Source: Anarhynchus alexandrinus (Eukaryota; Chordata; Aves; Charadriiformes; Charadriidae). Taken from it: a stretch of DNA of 64,000 nucleotides. Numbering within the stretch: the stretch's first letter is position 1; every line of letters starts with the position of its first letter. The stretch is from NCBI GenBank assembly GCA_008711295.1, contig VUYV01000089.1, positions 733,270-797,269 on the forward strand, read 5' to 3'. The notes beneath the pieces were generated by a model. The model ran no database searches. It was not told where the DNA came from and saw nothing but the letters and a program-made list of their open reading frames with translations. The position numbers were made by a program, and so were the translations under genes. Shown here one piece after another: positions 25,216 to 38,250 of the stretch.

Positions 25216-25355
25216 ATCCCTGACCTAGTTTGCAAGTATGAGGCCCAGTAGCGTGCCTCCGCTCATGAGGTCCTCAGTCACCTATGTCAGGAAGTGATCA
25301 TCAGTGCATTGCAGAAGGCTCTTGGATTGCTTGTGCTCTGCTGTGCTGCCCTTCT

Positions 25356-26504
25356 ACTGTTTCAAAATTATTTCAGATGATGTCCTTCAGTTAACTAGAT
25401 TTATTAAAATAACTGAAAGGTTTAAAATATGAAAAAATAATCAAAGATGAAATCAATAATGAGAAATCACTGCCCTTTGATCTCTTAAGTGAGAAAGTAG
25501 AACATAAATCTGATCCATCTGTGTGCCAGAATATTTTTAAGTTTTTTTGAAAATAATCGCAATGGGATATTTTGGCTTTTAAAAACATGAGAATGAATCC
25601 TTTTGGGCCAACATTATAATGTTTCTGGAATTTGCTTTTTATAAATTATTTCAGGGCAGGAGGTGAGCTTTAATGGGGAGGAAATGGTTTCAGAGAAGCA
25701 GTAGGGGAGCAATAAGAAATCTTGGTGTCCGAAGGCCAAACCACAGAGACAGGTCACGGGTGGGCCAGCTTTCTGCTCTCCACAGTCCTCACAGGGAAGA
25801 AATTATCCCCATTTCAGGTAGTTCCCTCACTAAGTTCCCCATTCTCTCACTAAGTCCACAAAAGCCAGATTCCCAAGAAGGGTAACAGGAGAGCTTGGGA
25901 TCAGGACAAGACAAGTAGGGAAACAGTGGCCTCTGCAGTCTTGCATTTTCCCAGACTGAGAGAGGCCAAGTAAGATGCAGCCACTGACGGGCCTTTAATA
26001 AAATTTCTGTTATTTTATTTCACTTTTTTAGTGTTTTTGAGACAGAACCACCTGAGGTAGCTCTGAACTAATTCTGATGCAGATTCTGCTTATAGCAGGA
26101 CTGCTTTTCTGAAAAGAAGAACAGGGACCTGCAGGAGAGGTACATTTTACTTTCTATTTACGTGCAATTGAAAAACTTTGTGTGGAGTGCTACAATAATT
26201 CATTTGTAAACTTAAGATCCAATGTTAAAAGACCCTTGCTTTTGGTTTATGTAACAGGTTTCTTTCTAACACGTTGACAAGTAATTTTTCATTTAGAGCA
26301 AGAGTTGTATTTCAAATCAGGAAGAGACTGTTGAGAATAGAAAGCAAGATTTTAAGTGGGGCATATAAAAATGATGGTAAAACTAACAGTTTCAATGCAG
26401 AACAAAAAAAAAATGCTAGGGATTTTTCAAGGAGATAGGTCTATGAATAACTTTTGGGGTTTTTTGGATAGAGCTGTTGCTAAAAACAACAACAAAAAGT
26501 GCTG
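25356..26504. other. Unique non-coding sequence, no gene recognised
   Basis: AT-rich at 25,360-25,650, then more balanced sequence. Nothing is confidently recognised. A short pyrimidine/ATCCCCATTT segment near 25,800 hints at an old SINE but is too weak to call. Confidence 0.5.
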
Positions 26505-27060
26505 GAGAAGCCTTGTTAAATCATTTAGCCCATTCCTCAAACCCCTGCCAGTGCAGGATTATTCCTCAGAGTACATTCTCCACTGTCTTGTCCAAGCTCA
26601 ACTGCATATGACTCAAGCAATGGGTTTCCACCACTTCTCTTGGAAGATATTTCTACAGTCTAATAGATCTCATTATTAAGGAATTTGGCTAAATGTTCCT
26701 TCAGTCAGTTTTAACCCATTAATTTTACTGACATGCTATAAGTTCACCATAACCAGCACATCTTTCTTGCTAGTTTTCCAGTCTTCAGCTATTTGTAGAT
26801 GACAAGAGCACTTTCTCTTTCCTCCTAGTGTTCACTGAGCTTAGGTAGCATACCACTGTTAAGATCCTTTCTTTTTTTCACTGTTCTTTTCAGGATTGTT
26901 TCTGCAGTCATTTTCATTGCTTTGCTATGAATTATGGCCAGTTTGTTGACTTTCTTTGATATCCTAGTTCTTTTCCTTCCCATTTCTATGCCTGTCTCAT
27001 TTCACCTGAAAGGGACTAGTATCAGATTTCAATTACAGCAACAAGTATTTCTGATTAGCT
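26505..27060 (-). mobile_element. Ancient CR1-like LINE remnant (3' region)
   Basis: The reverse strand carries a diverged copy of an old CR1 3' region. On the plus strand this reads CCAGTGCAGGATTATTCC, then a GTCCAAGCTCAACTGC-like segment, CCACCACTTCTCTTGG, a TACAGTCTAATAGATCTCA stretch and TTTAACCCATTAATTTTA. This order of blocks is shared by old CR1 subfamilies in birds, turtles and crocodilians. Similarity becomes vague after about 26,850 and the right boundary is uncertain. Confidence 0.65.
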
Positions 27061-30000
27061 CAGTCAACTTTTCTCTATCCTGCTGAAGAGGGCTGTTAAG
27101 ACATCTATAATATGTTCTGAAAGACTAGGACAGGTTGGCATTTCGCTTACAAAATGTTCTATGCTGTTGGCAGAAATAAGGGTTATTATTAAAAATAAAA
27201 TGTCATTTAATATTTTACATTTCATGATTTCACATTTCAAGTGCTTTTAATTATTTTCTGCTGCATGAGACATTCAAACTATGAATAAAACCTTCTTCCT
27301 ACCTGGATCTAAAATGTAGCCCCCTCAACTTCCTTATCTGCTCACGGTCTGCATCCAGTCCCACCAGGGGATATTTCCATGGCCTTTTTCAGGCTTGGAG
27401 GGGTAAGAAGGGCCCATATTAATTTGGCAATAATTTGTTTCTTCTCTGTCTTATAATACGCTGCAACAGACATACTCTCAGTTGATGCATCCAGAAATAT
27501 GTTCTTTGAAGGATGGCTCGGGCTTTCTCAGACAGCTGTCTTTCCAAAGGCCTTTTAGATGTACTAAGGATGAACCCTAGTGGGTTCAGGACTCAGCAGA
27601 CAGTTTAGCCACTGTAGAGAAGCTGTATGACTTACACTTTCAAACAGTTCTCTCATTCATACCTTAGAAATTATATTTATGTGGCATCCCTTTGTCCTGC
27701 TGTTCTTCTTTCAGCCACCGTCTTGACATCCGCTGACTGGTTCCTCAGCACCTCTCATGTGAAAGGCATTTGGTTTCTTTGTAAGAAGCTGTAAAAACAG
27801 AAATAACAAGAAGATATTTTAAGTTCTAAAAAAATATGTTTTGTTTTCGAGTTCTTATGTGTAAAAAGTAATAACAATTTGGATTTCTGCAACTTTCAAA
27901 TACAATGTAAAATGGAATGTACAATTCCATGTGTAGCTAACACATTGTTGAGTTTTAAAAATACGGGGGGCTTTTGATGGAGAGGAAGATAGAATGACAG
28001 AGCCTTATTTTCTGCATATGCTATGCTGTGTTAATCAGGTAGACACATTCAAATACTTACAGAGCTTTTTTTTTAGTGTAAAGGGCTGCACTGAAAACAG
28101 AGGAGCAAACAAAGGAGAAATAGTATCATGCCGTGTCTCAACAAAATGCAAAGAAATGACACTTGAATGAACAGCATTTGGGCAGAGAATGCAATCAATA
28201 CTGTTTCACCTCATACTTGAAAACATTGCCATGTGGCGATTACCAGCAAAGCTCAAGAGTCATTGAGAAGGAAAACCTGCTCAGTTATCTAATTTATGAA
28301 CTATGCTTCGTAATCCATAGAGACAATGCTTTCCATATACTGCACCTTCCTTTTGTTTCTGGCTGCTACCTGTTCTTTCATAAGTGTTAAAACCCCATTA
28401 ACTTCATGTATATTTCTTCCTTATGAGCTCCTGCAAAGGGGAACAGCGTGATCATGAATAGATGATCTGCTAATAGGGTGTATGAAGCTGTCTTGCTATT
28501 GAAATATGAGACTTAGTCTGAAAAACATTAAGAGGCTACTTTCTAGTCCATTCTTTCATAATGAATGTTTGCCATGTTCAATAAGTTTCTGTGTATCTGC
28601 TTATTCTTAAATGTTTCAACGAAGGGAGCTTCTAACAGTTTCCTTGAAGGATTTTGCCATAATGCATTGACCTTCAGGTGCTCATTCTTAATTTTATTCC
28701 ATTCTACTTTACAAGTTCCTTTTGAAGTCCTCGTTACTTCCTTTTCTCCTGTGTGCTTCTGTTATTATTTAAATGTGTGTTGTTGCTGTTTTTTAATCCT
28801 TGCCCTACCTTATTCTCATTTCCTAACTCTGTCTTGGTTTGTGATGTACAAGAGCACATGATTGACTCTTTCAGTCTTGCTTCATTACAAAGCTTGAACG
28901 AAAGGTAGAAGAGCATTAGTCCAGCCAAATACTTGTCCCACCTACACATACAGTTGATGTAGAAAAAGGACAGTCTCCTTTTTCTAGACCAAAGCACAGA
29001 TCTTACTTTCTATGCTTACAAGTTGACGGTATCCTGCTACGCCTCAGCACTAATTCTGCTCCTGCATCTGGACTTTTTTGCCTGCAGACGATCCTGTGGA
29101 CCTCAGAAGGGGTTTCTGGAGGAATAAGGAGTGGTTCCTAAGGATACAGTTGCAGACTCTGAACCCCGACGGTAAGGTTTTTTGGGCAATGTCCTTGTCT
29201 TTTGTTTAACTGTAGTATTAAGCACACATACAGTGCTTTATTAGCACGAATAAAATGTTGTGAATCCTTAATCAGAACTGCTAATCACAGCTTTTAAATG
29301 TGTTCATACAGAAATGCCAGGACCCTTTCCACAGTGATTTAAATCTCTTACAGCCTCACTAGTTTTAACAGAAAAAGGCAAGAGGCCGGTAAGAATAAAA
29401 CAGGTTGGGATTTGTCTCCAGAGAAAAAAATCCAGCTCTGGCATTTGAGGTTACACTACAAAACACTTGTTCAGTTAAGACTGACAGACTTACTGAAGAG
29501 TTACATTGTAAAAATTACAAACAGGAAGAGATGCTAGAAATATAAGTAGTTTTTCACAGATGTCAGTCTCAAAAGCAGTATCAGTGACACAGCCACTGAA
29601 AGATGTGTCAAACTGAAGAATAGGTGAAAAAAGAGCATCCATGGTTTGACAAAGTACTTGACTAATTGTCAAAGGTGGAAGCACTTTCAATTGCTGCTTA
29701 TTGTTATGATACGAACAATTTCCATAGATGCTAAAAGCCCAGAGCAAATCCTAGTTTTATTAGGTACTCTAAAAACTTTTAGAAAGACGCTGAAAGGATA
29801 AGCCTCAGCAATTGTGTATAATTGCCGGAAAGGAAAAAATATGTCCCTGGACTATTTGCAATCATGTCATGTGATTACCTAGGCTTGCACTTCACTTTGA
29901 TTATTTGGACTCAGTGAATCTTCCTAAGTCAACTGTTTACTCTACCAGAGTAATAATTCTATACCTTTCCTTAATATTTACCACTTCCATTAACCTCAGT

Positions 30001-30559
30001 GACAGCAGGCACGCTGACTCATTTCTTATGGATTTACATGGATTCGTATCACTCTTCTTGCCTACTCTAGGTGAGTAGAATTGGAGAATCTCCAATGTCA
30101 TAACAGTATATTATGCGAATATAATCTTTATTTTATTCTCCTTGTCAGTTGTTCTGAATTATCTTGTCCTCTTCTCTCTCCAGACTCTGAAAAGGGCTCC
30201 CTTAAAAGCAGCAACCTACTGGAATATGTAGCTCCCAGAAACTTTAAAACAAGCGATTGGAGTGTTATGAACTTGTGAAGATATGTGGGTGATGTGGAGA
30301 AAATTATCCTGGGATCTATATCCTCATGAACATGCTATTTTAAGGGAGTTATGAATGACAAGGAGTCACAATGTTTGCTCTATTCAAGGAAAAACAGTAG
30401 TGGTTTGAATTCAGTCTCATTGTCTCTATTTTCTTATGCAAGGAAGTATAGTTTTACCTAGTGTTCTCAGTTTTTTAAATTATTTTCCTCATGTAATTCA
30501 GCACGCCTCTTTTTTGTCCCACTGCTATGTTTGGATTACTGTATCTGGCACGATTCCTT

Positions 30560-30652
30560 ATGGCCCAGCTCAGCCTTCAGATATACAGGCACAGATCCCA
30601 GTGAATTCAATGGGAGTTGAACTTGAATATTTTAGAGTGTGTTTGGGGCCCT
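30560..30652 (+). repeat. Ancient amniote interspersed-repeat scrap
   Basis: CAGATCCCAGTGAATTCAAT followed by GGGAGTTGAACTTG resembles the CCCATTGACTTCAATGGGAG core found in very old amniote repeats. The family is not determined. Confidence 0.4.
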
Positions 30653-31632
30653 TAGCCTTACAACAAACAAATATGCTATAAATTATTTTAAAATTATATT
30701 AGCAAAGAACTCACATTTCCCCAGTGCAGTTTATTCAATTTGCTCTGTATCAATCTTTAATTTTTTCTTGAAACATTTACAAGTGAAGTCACATCTTGTA
30801 TCTGATTAGCTGAATTATAAATATGAAAGATAAGTGGCTTGGAATTAGGTAGCAGAGACTAACAGTGCCTTTAGGAACTCAATCAACTTTATGCTTTTGT
30901 ATGTGGTGAGCAATTTAGCTTTAAAATTTTCAAAGACCCCATTATTTAGCATGGGCATTTCAAATATAGCATGAGCTATTTCTTCCTCTAAGTATAAAAA
31001 AAATGTAAATTATTCATGCTACCTGTATTCAGTGACCTGCAGATGAACCTTCCCAAACCAAGATGACCTGCTACAGCACAAATAATAACAGTCCATTACT
31101 AGGCTGTGTGCACAACTGGCTAAATTAATCTTTCAAAACTGTAATTACAGGTAATGTTATATTTGAGTTGTCTTTGGTAGATGATTTGTTGTTAAATATG
31201 ACATTTTGACCAGTCTGAGAAAAATCCTTAAATTGATGCTTTCTGATATTAAAGAATCAAAAGCCTTATAACTGGTCATCTTTGTACATTTCGGGCCTGA
31301 TTCTCAGAGCAATTCTGTGGCCCTCATTGCTGATATGTAACATCTATTTTAAGTTACTGTCATTAGATTCTTCTCCTGTTTTTCATTACACACAATACAA
31401 ATACATTCCCAGAGGTTCAAATAATTTTCCCCTACACTGTACTTAACTCCTTAAAAGATATTTTTATCACTTAAATTCTTCTATTTTCTCAATAGGTTCT
31501 TGAGAAAGGAAAGTAAATAAAATTCCTCCCATGTTTACTTTCCCTACAAGACAAGGAAGTTTGAGTGTTTTCATTTTTTTGCCTTTAATGTATGTGAAAA
31601 AAACTCCAATACTATGGACCTGTGTTGACTGA

Positions 31633-31658
31633 CTGGAGGCTTCTAGAGAAGCCTCTAG
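31633..31658. repeat. 26-base inverted repeat
   Basis: Arms CTGGAGGCTTCT and AGAAGCCTCTAG flank a two-base centre. They pair over 12 bases with one G-T wobble; the inner nine are perfect. It could form a cruciform or hairpin, or be chance. Confidence 0.65.
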
Positions 31659-33189
31659 ATTTTACTACAAAACTCAGATCTGATTCTGTTCCAGCTCTAT
31701 TCAAAGAAAATACAATATTTTTTTTATTTGCTGATGAAAAATTGCAGTAGGTCATATAAAATGGGAACATCAACTACTATAACTTCATGATTTTACTCAT
31801 GCAACCATTTCTTGTATTCACGTTTCAGCCATTTAACATGATGTGGACCCCTCCAGGTCCCCTGCCTCAGGAGGTGGCTATGTTCAAGGCTACAAGATGT
31901 GAGCAGGCTGTGTTCACGTACCTGCCTCCTCACTTTCCAGTACTATTACATCAAAATTTGTTAGCATGCATGCATGTCTCCTTCTCTCATCTCCTTCTTT
32001 GCTATAGGGCTTCATCCTCAGCTTTAAACAGCTCATCTGTTGACTTCCCAATACAGAGGCTGGAAGTTAAACACACGTAATCATACCATACTAGCCTTTA
32101 TACTGTGTTAATGGAATGGGTGTAATGATTCCTAACCAGGTTGCAAAGATATTGTCAGTTTATTCTTTATACCTTTTGAGAGCTCTGGAGGAAACACAAT
32201 AGCAGATTTTTGTATCACCTGTGGTATTTTGAGATCTGACTGGTAACAGGAGGCACCCTTACTTCCAGCTGCTAAAGTACAGATAAAGACAACTCTTCCA
32301 AGTTGCTGCAGTTTCATTTTAAGCACATAGTGAATCGCATTTGGAAAAAGTCACAGTTTGCAGAGGAATTGACCTGCAAGGTAGTCCTCCTGATAAGTAT
32401 GGAACAGCGTTATAAAGCTCGCATTATACATGCTAAATGTTGAGCATTATTATTCTCTAGCCCACTTTGCTTCTGCTACAGCAACGAATCAGGCCTACAG
32501 TCTGCAACGCTATCTTCAAACCGTAGTGACATAACTCACTGCTTTTCAGTTCAACACTAAAAAGCATCGCTGTTGACTTCTATGCTTTTTCAGTTGTACC
32601 ATCTTTCCTAGCACACTTGAATGTGCAAGTGTGTAAGTTGCTATTTACTTAGCTTACTCTCAGTAAAGTTCCAGGACTGCTTCCCAGTCTAGCAATTATG
32701 TATTTTATAATAATTTTATGATATCTAGTTTTAAAGGATGAATTTTTTTGAAACCTTAAAATATGGAAGCATTGTACTCACTTAGAAGACCACTGACCTG
32801 TATCCTGTTGTTGAATTATTAGAGATTACTGGCCATAGGACAGCTTAACCAGAAATCTACCTACCTGCTTGCAGGTACCTATCTCCTGTTCATATCTAGT
32901 TCAGTGCTACGTAGTGTTGGTAATTTTTTTTTCATCTGATTAGGACACATGAGTAGACTCACTTCCCTCCCCTTTAGTTTTGGTTAAAGGTTTTGTGGGC
33001 TGCCGAAGTTGACACAGACCACATGGAAAAAGTACACAGCACTAAATTCCTTAAACAGTGGAGACTGACAGGCATAAGTGAAAGGAATGATATAGATGGA
33101 TCCATCAGAAGTTATTAAGAGAGAATTATTCTCTCTTATTTGTCTTCCTTCCTCCCCTGAATATTAATATGCTTTTTTAAATAGCAGGA

Positions 33190-33520
33190 AAAGCAACGCA
33201 GAAGGCATAAGAATCAATCCACATGCCAAAACAAAACAGCCAGGGTATCTACAGGTTTCTGGGATCTGGCAAAAGATCCAAGAGTTTCTACAGGCTTCTG
33301 GGGTCTGAATGGATGCCTGGAGGATCTTGTACTAATATATTTGGAAAAGACTCAAGTCACATAGGTGGCCCAATGAGTGTGAGCCATATTGAGTGCATTA
33401 TAAATCCGTGTGCTCAGTCTCAGTTGTTGGTTTCTTTTATGCTGTATGCTTTCAAGGATCTAATAAATGCTGCAGATTGATGGCTGTTTGAGAATTCAGG
33501 TGTCTCGATCTGTCATTAAA
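33190..33520 (+). repeat. Possible unclassified repeat segment with internal duplication
   Basis: Two copies of TCTACAGGYTTCTGGGRTCTG (33,248-33,268 and 33,287-33,307; 19 of 21 bases identical) lie 39 bases apart. An AATAAA polyadenylation-type signal near 33,461 and an abrupt change in base composition make a solitary LTR conceivable. I cannot identify its ends or family. Confidence 0.25.
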
Positions 33521-34255
33521 ACAAGCCAGATGAATGAAGGCTGGGCAGTTTTGGCCAGTGGTAGTATACTTGCTAACTTTTTTGTTTGGACAATCAATTA
33601 CAATCAAAGCACAGCTAATTTAGTCGAATTGTCAGTAGTAGTGTGACTGTCCTTATCACAAGCCATCTGTGTAGCCCATATATCATTTGGTCATAAGAGA
33701 AACAAAGGAGTGGCCTGTAGTTGTTATCCTTACTGGTGGGATGCCAAGATGTGTAAAAAAATTATGGTAGCTCTCTGGGTCCTTGGTACTAGATTTCAAA
33801 AACCACAGGCAATTGAAAGAGCCCTCTGAGAGCAGGGGATTTTATTTCTTTTCTTAGGATATCTATTACATTTTGGGTTTGTGTAGCTGTAGAGTTACCC
33901 AAGGAGCTATAAAATGTAGCCAAAGGACCTAGTAAGTCAAAATTATCATGTGAGTGCTGTCATAATTCACTTTTATTCGTTATATAAAGTGCAGGTGGTG
34001 ATATATTCCACCGTTGGAAAGTTTTGCCAAAGACCTCAACATTTGGAGCTGTGTCTTTCAAGCTATCAGTGATTGACCCAAGCCCACTCCCGTTGAGAGA
34101 AGTCAGAATGGCAGACCTTAGCTGCCTTCCTTGGATATGCCAAGTCAGCACTCCAAGGTCTGTTTAGACATCCAGGTGGCTCCATTTGCAAAAGCGCTGA
34201 GCCCCAAGCAGCCTTTCATGGCGAGCTGTGGACCAGGCTGTGGTACAGAGCTTTG

Positions 34256-34498
34256 ATTAGGAAGTTCCATCTTAACATGAGGAGGAACTTCTTTACTTTG
34301 AGGGTGACAGAGCACTGGCATAGGCTGCCCAGAGAGGTTGTGGAGTCTCCCACTCTGGAGACATTCAAAACCCACCTGGATGCTGTCCTGTGCAACTGCT
34401 GTAGGTGACCCTTCTCTGGCGGGGGGGTTGGACTAGATGATCTCCAGAGGTCACTTCCAACCCTGACCATTCTGTGATTCTGTGTGATTCTGTGATTT
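34256..34498 (+). mobile_element. CR1 retrotransposon 3' end
   Basis: Plus-strand CR1: it begins at GGAAGTTCCATCTTAACATG, passes through GGTGACAGAGCACTGGCA and GGCTGCCCAGAGAGGTTGTG, then GGTTGGACTAGATGATCTCC, and ends in ATTCTGTG-type tail units at 34,478-34,498. About 243 bases remain, with 5' truncation as usual for CR1. Low divergence suggests a relatively young copy. Confidence 0.95.
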
Positions 34499-37400
34499 AG
34501 AAATTGTCAGCTGCGCAGAAGTCAGTACGGGCCACCGACGGTGCTGCCTTCCAGCCCAGTGCTCTGGAAGGACCACAGAGCCATGCAGCTGTCTGGCCAA
34601 AACTGCAGCTGCTGCACCACACTAGATCCTTGATCTTGGACTGACAGAGCTGTTCTGGTCTTCCTTGAGGACCTGAGCCTGTTGGGAGGTGAAACTCTGT
34701 AATACAAAGGAGCTGGTAGTTACAAAAACAAAGATTACTACCAGAACACTTATTGATGAAAGATTGTAACAGGAATACTAGCAGGTTTTGGAAAGTGTTC
34801 CCAGTTGTGTTTTTAATAACATTGGCCTACAGAATGAGAATGTGTACTCTGCTGAGTTGTAATAACACTTAGGAATGTACTAGCCCACAAACTGAGCATC
34901 GTAAAACTGTTGTTTTCACATTTTCCTAATAAAATGCTATGGCATTGTAAATCTGTTTTTATTTTATTTGTAATGGCAGAAATGTGTTTATCATAAAATC
35001 AAATCCTCTTTCAAAATGTAGGCCCTAGGACAGTGATATAATTCATCCTGTTCGAGATCATGGTTTGCATCACTCCAGTCAGAACAAAAAATTGCAATAT
35101 ACTACTTAAAATCTTTTACTTTCAGAACGCATCATAAAATTCAATGCACATTCAGGTCTGTGCTGACACTGCAGTTTGTGGTAAGGTGAGTAAGAAACAT
35201 ATAAAGCAGTTAAATGACAACATGTGGAGCAAAGCAGAACTATATCTGGAATATTTGTGACAGGGACCAGGTGTGAAATGGCGAACACAACTGATAGGTC
35301 ACGGTATAATTAAATGTGTTCAAGCTTCAGCTTATCAAAGTTTCCTTTCATCCAAAGTGCCAAACACCCAGGTACCAATTAATTAAGTTTAAAATTATGC
35401 TTCAGTCTAGAAATCATGAGGTTGTAATAATTGAGTTCCTTCAAAAAAGGCCATTGCACTCTTTTGTGATACAAGTATGTACGAGCACGGTATCCTTATA
35501 GCGATATAAATGTGTGTGAATTTGCAATGAAGAAATTCATGCAATTAGATGTATTAGAGCAGTCTTCAATGGTGCAGTTGTATCGACATTTCACATTCAT
35601 GTGGAATATTCAGCAATAAAGCATACCAAATCAGGAAAGAACTACAAACTTGCTGTGAATTGCAACATAAATATGATTTATAATGGTGACAAAAAAGCCT
35701 TTTAGAAGATAAAGGGACTCACTGTCATATCCAAAGAGAAGGTACCATGCAATAAAACTATTATTTTTTGATTCTCTAGTCCTCCTGGTATGGTGCCTGA
35801 AGTACAAAGTGTAGGGGTTTGTGGATATAATGTAAATTGTGAGTGGGGAATACTGTAATTGTAACAAAATAGAGCCATAAGTATCTGTATTAATAGAACA
35901 TTTTGATCTGTTATTTTGATCTGTGCACTTGAGAGAGCAACAGTTTCATCTTATTTCACTTGAGAGGGTTGGTCCCTTCATAATGAGTACCCGCTACACT
36001 CTGAGACATTGAATACCAACATCAAGCAAATGCTCTCCGTGGCTCTGCTGTTTCTTTCCAGGAACCACCTAAACCAAATTGAATGGAGAGCTGGAAGTGG
36101 TAGAATCATCCCAAAGACAAGAGGAAAAGACCAAACACACTTGAGGAGATCAGAAAAGGAGCATGCTTAACTAGCCTCTGAGCTGAGTCAGCCTCTCAAG
36201 TTTTCATTATCTTCTATTCATCTCATATAGCTCTGCCAGAAAGATTATGCTGCGGGATTTTTTTCTAGAATGAGAGGGGCTCTGATGAGATTGTCTCAAC
36301 CCGTTTAAGAAGCCAAGCATACAAAATATGATTTAGGATACAAACTGAAGCATGCTATTGATACAAAATTTATGATAAAATTACGTTGCAGCAGCTCAAT
36401 CTGAAAGAATCTATGTTTCTCCTTTGTATAAAACACATTGTACCAGACTCTCAGTGGGGATGCATTTTCATAGCTCATTCGCTTTCACAGAGCTACACAA
36501 ATCTACACCAGGTGAGGATCTTGCCTAATATAGATTTACTTCATATCATTCCAGCAAGGGATTTAATACAGGATTAAACGTGTATTTCCTCCCTTACTGC
36601 CTATATTGCGTTCTCTGTGTGTTCTTAAGGTATCTATAGACAATTGAAACAGCGGTTATGCATTGATCAATACTAGAAAGGGGAAAAAGGGAAAAAAATC
36701 AAGTTAGGCAGGTCAATCAAGGTAGCAGATGCAGCTTTGAGAAATGACAGTTTTCAAGGGAGCTGAAAACGGTGAGAGAGGATTGTGAACATCCATGACC
36801 TCTAATTCTCTGGGACTGCTTATTCCAAACCATCTTTAAAATGGGGCATTTCACTGTTGAAATGCTCTAAGCAAAGGATTCAGTCAAACAGGAAGACGGT
36901 CCTTGGGTTGAAGAAGATTGCCAAAGAATAAATTCAAAATTTGTTGTAAAAGTGGCTGAAATTATATCTTTCAAAGTTTAACTTTCTTTTTCTTTTAAAT
37001 TCTCCAGTCCTCAGGTTATGAAAATATCCTGAGGACATTTTGGAAGTGCACAAATCCACCTCTCTAACTCAAGCAGTCTGATATATAGAAGTTATTCATT
37101 ATTCAGTGGAAGATATTGGAGGTCTGCCATGGGTAACTTCAGGCAACTTCTTGGGAATAGAGTACACATGTGAGTGTTTAAAATAAACAGTTTTAGAAAA
37201 AAATCTATGCCAAATATCTATACCTACTTGCACAATCAATGAGTGTGCTTAAATTCCCAACATACTTTCAACATGTCCCTGGATATGCTGTGGATTTGGA
37301 CCTCTTACCATGCACTTGAATAGTTTAGCAAGAGTTTAACAGGATGATGTATCATAGGGGTTACAATTCAGCTAGGGAATTTAGCCCATAGGGAAACAGA

Positions 37401-38250
37401 GCCCTGAGATCTCAAAATTGGCATTCCCAGGAAGTATATCAAGGCAATTCCAAGCCAATTTTATAGTTTGCAAAAGAATATATTCTTTATTAAGCTTTCA
37501 GCTAAAAAAAATCACATTTTAAAGCAGAAAGATTTTAGGTAAATCAATTTTATTCAGTCAAAACTGCTTGTGTCATAAAGTCCATTTTCTAGTCTGCTCT
37601 AGTGACTGGTGAACCTGATGTAATGAGATCAATTCTCCATTCAGTGGCAAAGAATTGCAATGGAAGAAAGTGATAGACTTACGTGTTTAAAAGAAAGATC
37701 TGTAGAACAGAGGAAGAGAAGACCCTTTGTTTCCCTTTTGCAGGGCTTGAAAGGAGAAATGAACTCATATTTATCATATACTTAATAGCTGGAGTTTGAT
37801 GAGAAAGGCAGAGATCCTTTCAACAATGAAAAACACCATGGTGGTTGTAATCCCAGTAGAGCTGACAAAGTATAATAATATTTACCATCTAACATAGCAC
37901 GTTGCTTTTAGTGACGGAAAAGCAGAGGTGGTTAACAAACAAAAATAATGGTTCAGTTTTAGTAACTGTTGGTTTCTGTTAGATTCTGTAGAAATCCAGA
38001 AAATAAAGATTAAATTAGAGAGAGGAGTTGACTACCAAAACATGGTACAAGAAGATGGATGAATCCATGTGTCAGAGTAAAGACAACTGCAGATGTTCTA
38101 ATAACAATTGGAATGCCTAAGTAGACACATGTGCTATGATTCTTTAAAAATTCAGGCAGGTTACCTGGTTCAGCAAGTCTGCTAGGGAAGATGCTGGGCA
38201 GGCAATCTTCTGCACTGGTTCTCTGAAGTACTTGATGGATTTTCGTCTCT
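34499..38250. other. Unique non-coding sequence, no gene recognised
   Basis: A moderately GC-rich stretch follows the CR1 (34,500-34,690), then AT-rich sequence. An ancient repeat scrap is present at 36,440-36,530. No exon or RNA gene is recognised. Confidence 0.5.
36440..36530 (+). repeat. Ancient amniote interspersed-repeat scrap
   Basis: CCAGACTCTCAGTG, then AGAGCTACACAAATCTACAC and CAGGTGAGGATCTTGCC follow the order of a very old repeat whose consensus has GGAGCTACGCCGATTTACAC followed by CAGCTGAGGATCTGGCC. Divergence is high. The family name is uncertain. Confidence 0.5.

Larger units (their letters stand above)
22785..25355 (-). mobile_element. Long 5'-truncated CR1 LINE, interrupted by a nested CR1
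   Basis: Read on the minus strand, this runs from the end of the CR1 endonuclease domain (25,355) through the ORF2 linker, the reverse transcriptase and the 3' untranslated region to a decayed tail near 22,785. Landmarks visible in translation include a GCSDYEMPEFR-like segment, KRKTRQNVGPL, EVPEEWKKTNITPIFKK and a DFSKPFD motif, all in the order expected for CR1. About 2.38 kb of host element remains once the 193-bp insertion at 23,341-23,533 is discounted; full-length CR1 is about 4.5 kb. The element is dead: frames are shifted, stops are frequent, and the reverse transcriptase active site is altered at 23,826-23,846. The left tail near 22,785-22,845 has lost its terminal repeats, which points to an old copy. 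Confidence 0.92.
27061..34255. other. Unique non-coding sequence with old repeat scraps
   Basis: No gene is recognised. Scraps of ancient repeats occur near 30,590-30,620 (AGTGAATTCAATGGGAGTT) and 31,290-31,330 (GGGCCTGATTCTCAG). A perfect-core inverted repeat lies at 31,633-31,658. A 39-base-period direct repeat lies at 33,248-33,307. Open frames are all under 100 codons and unconvincing. Confidence 0.5.

Noticed and set aside
25660..25990. Possible SINE around ATTATCCCCATTTCAGG
   Set aside because: Only one block resembles MIR; the downstream blocks are absent or out of order.
34216..34470. Minus-strand frames across the CR1 at 34,256-34,498
   Set aside because: Antisense to a CR1 3' end, so they carry no coding meaning.
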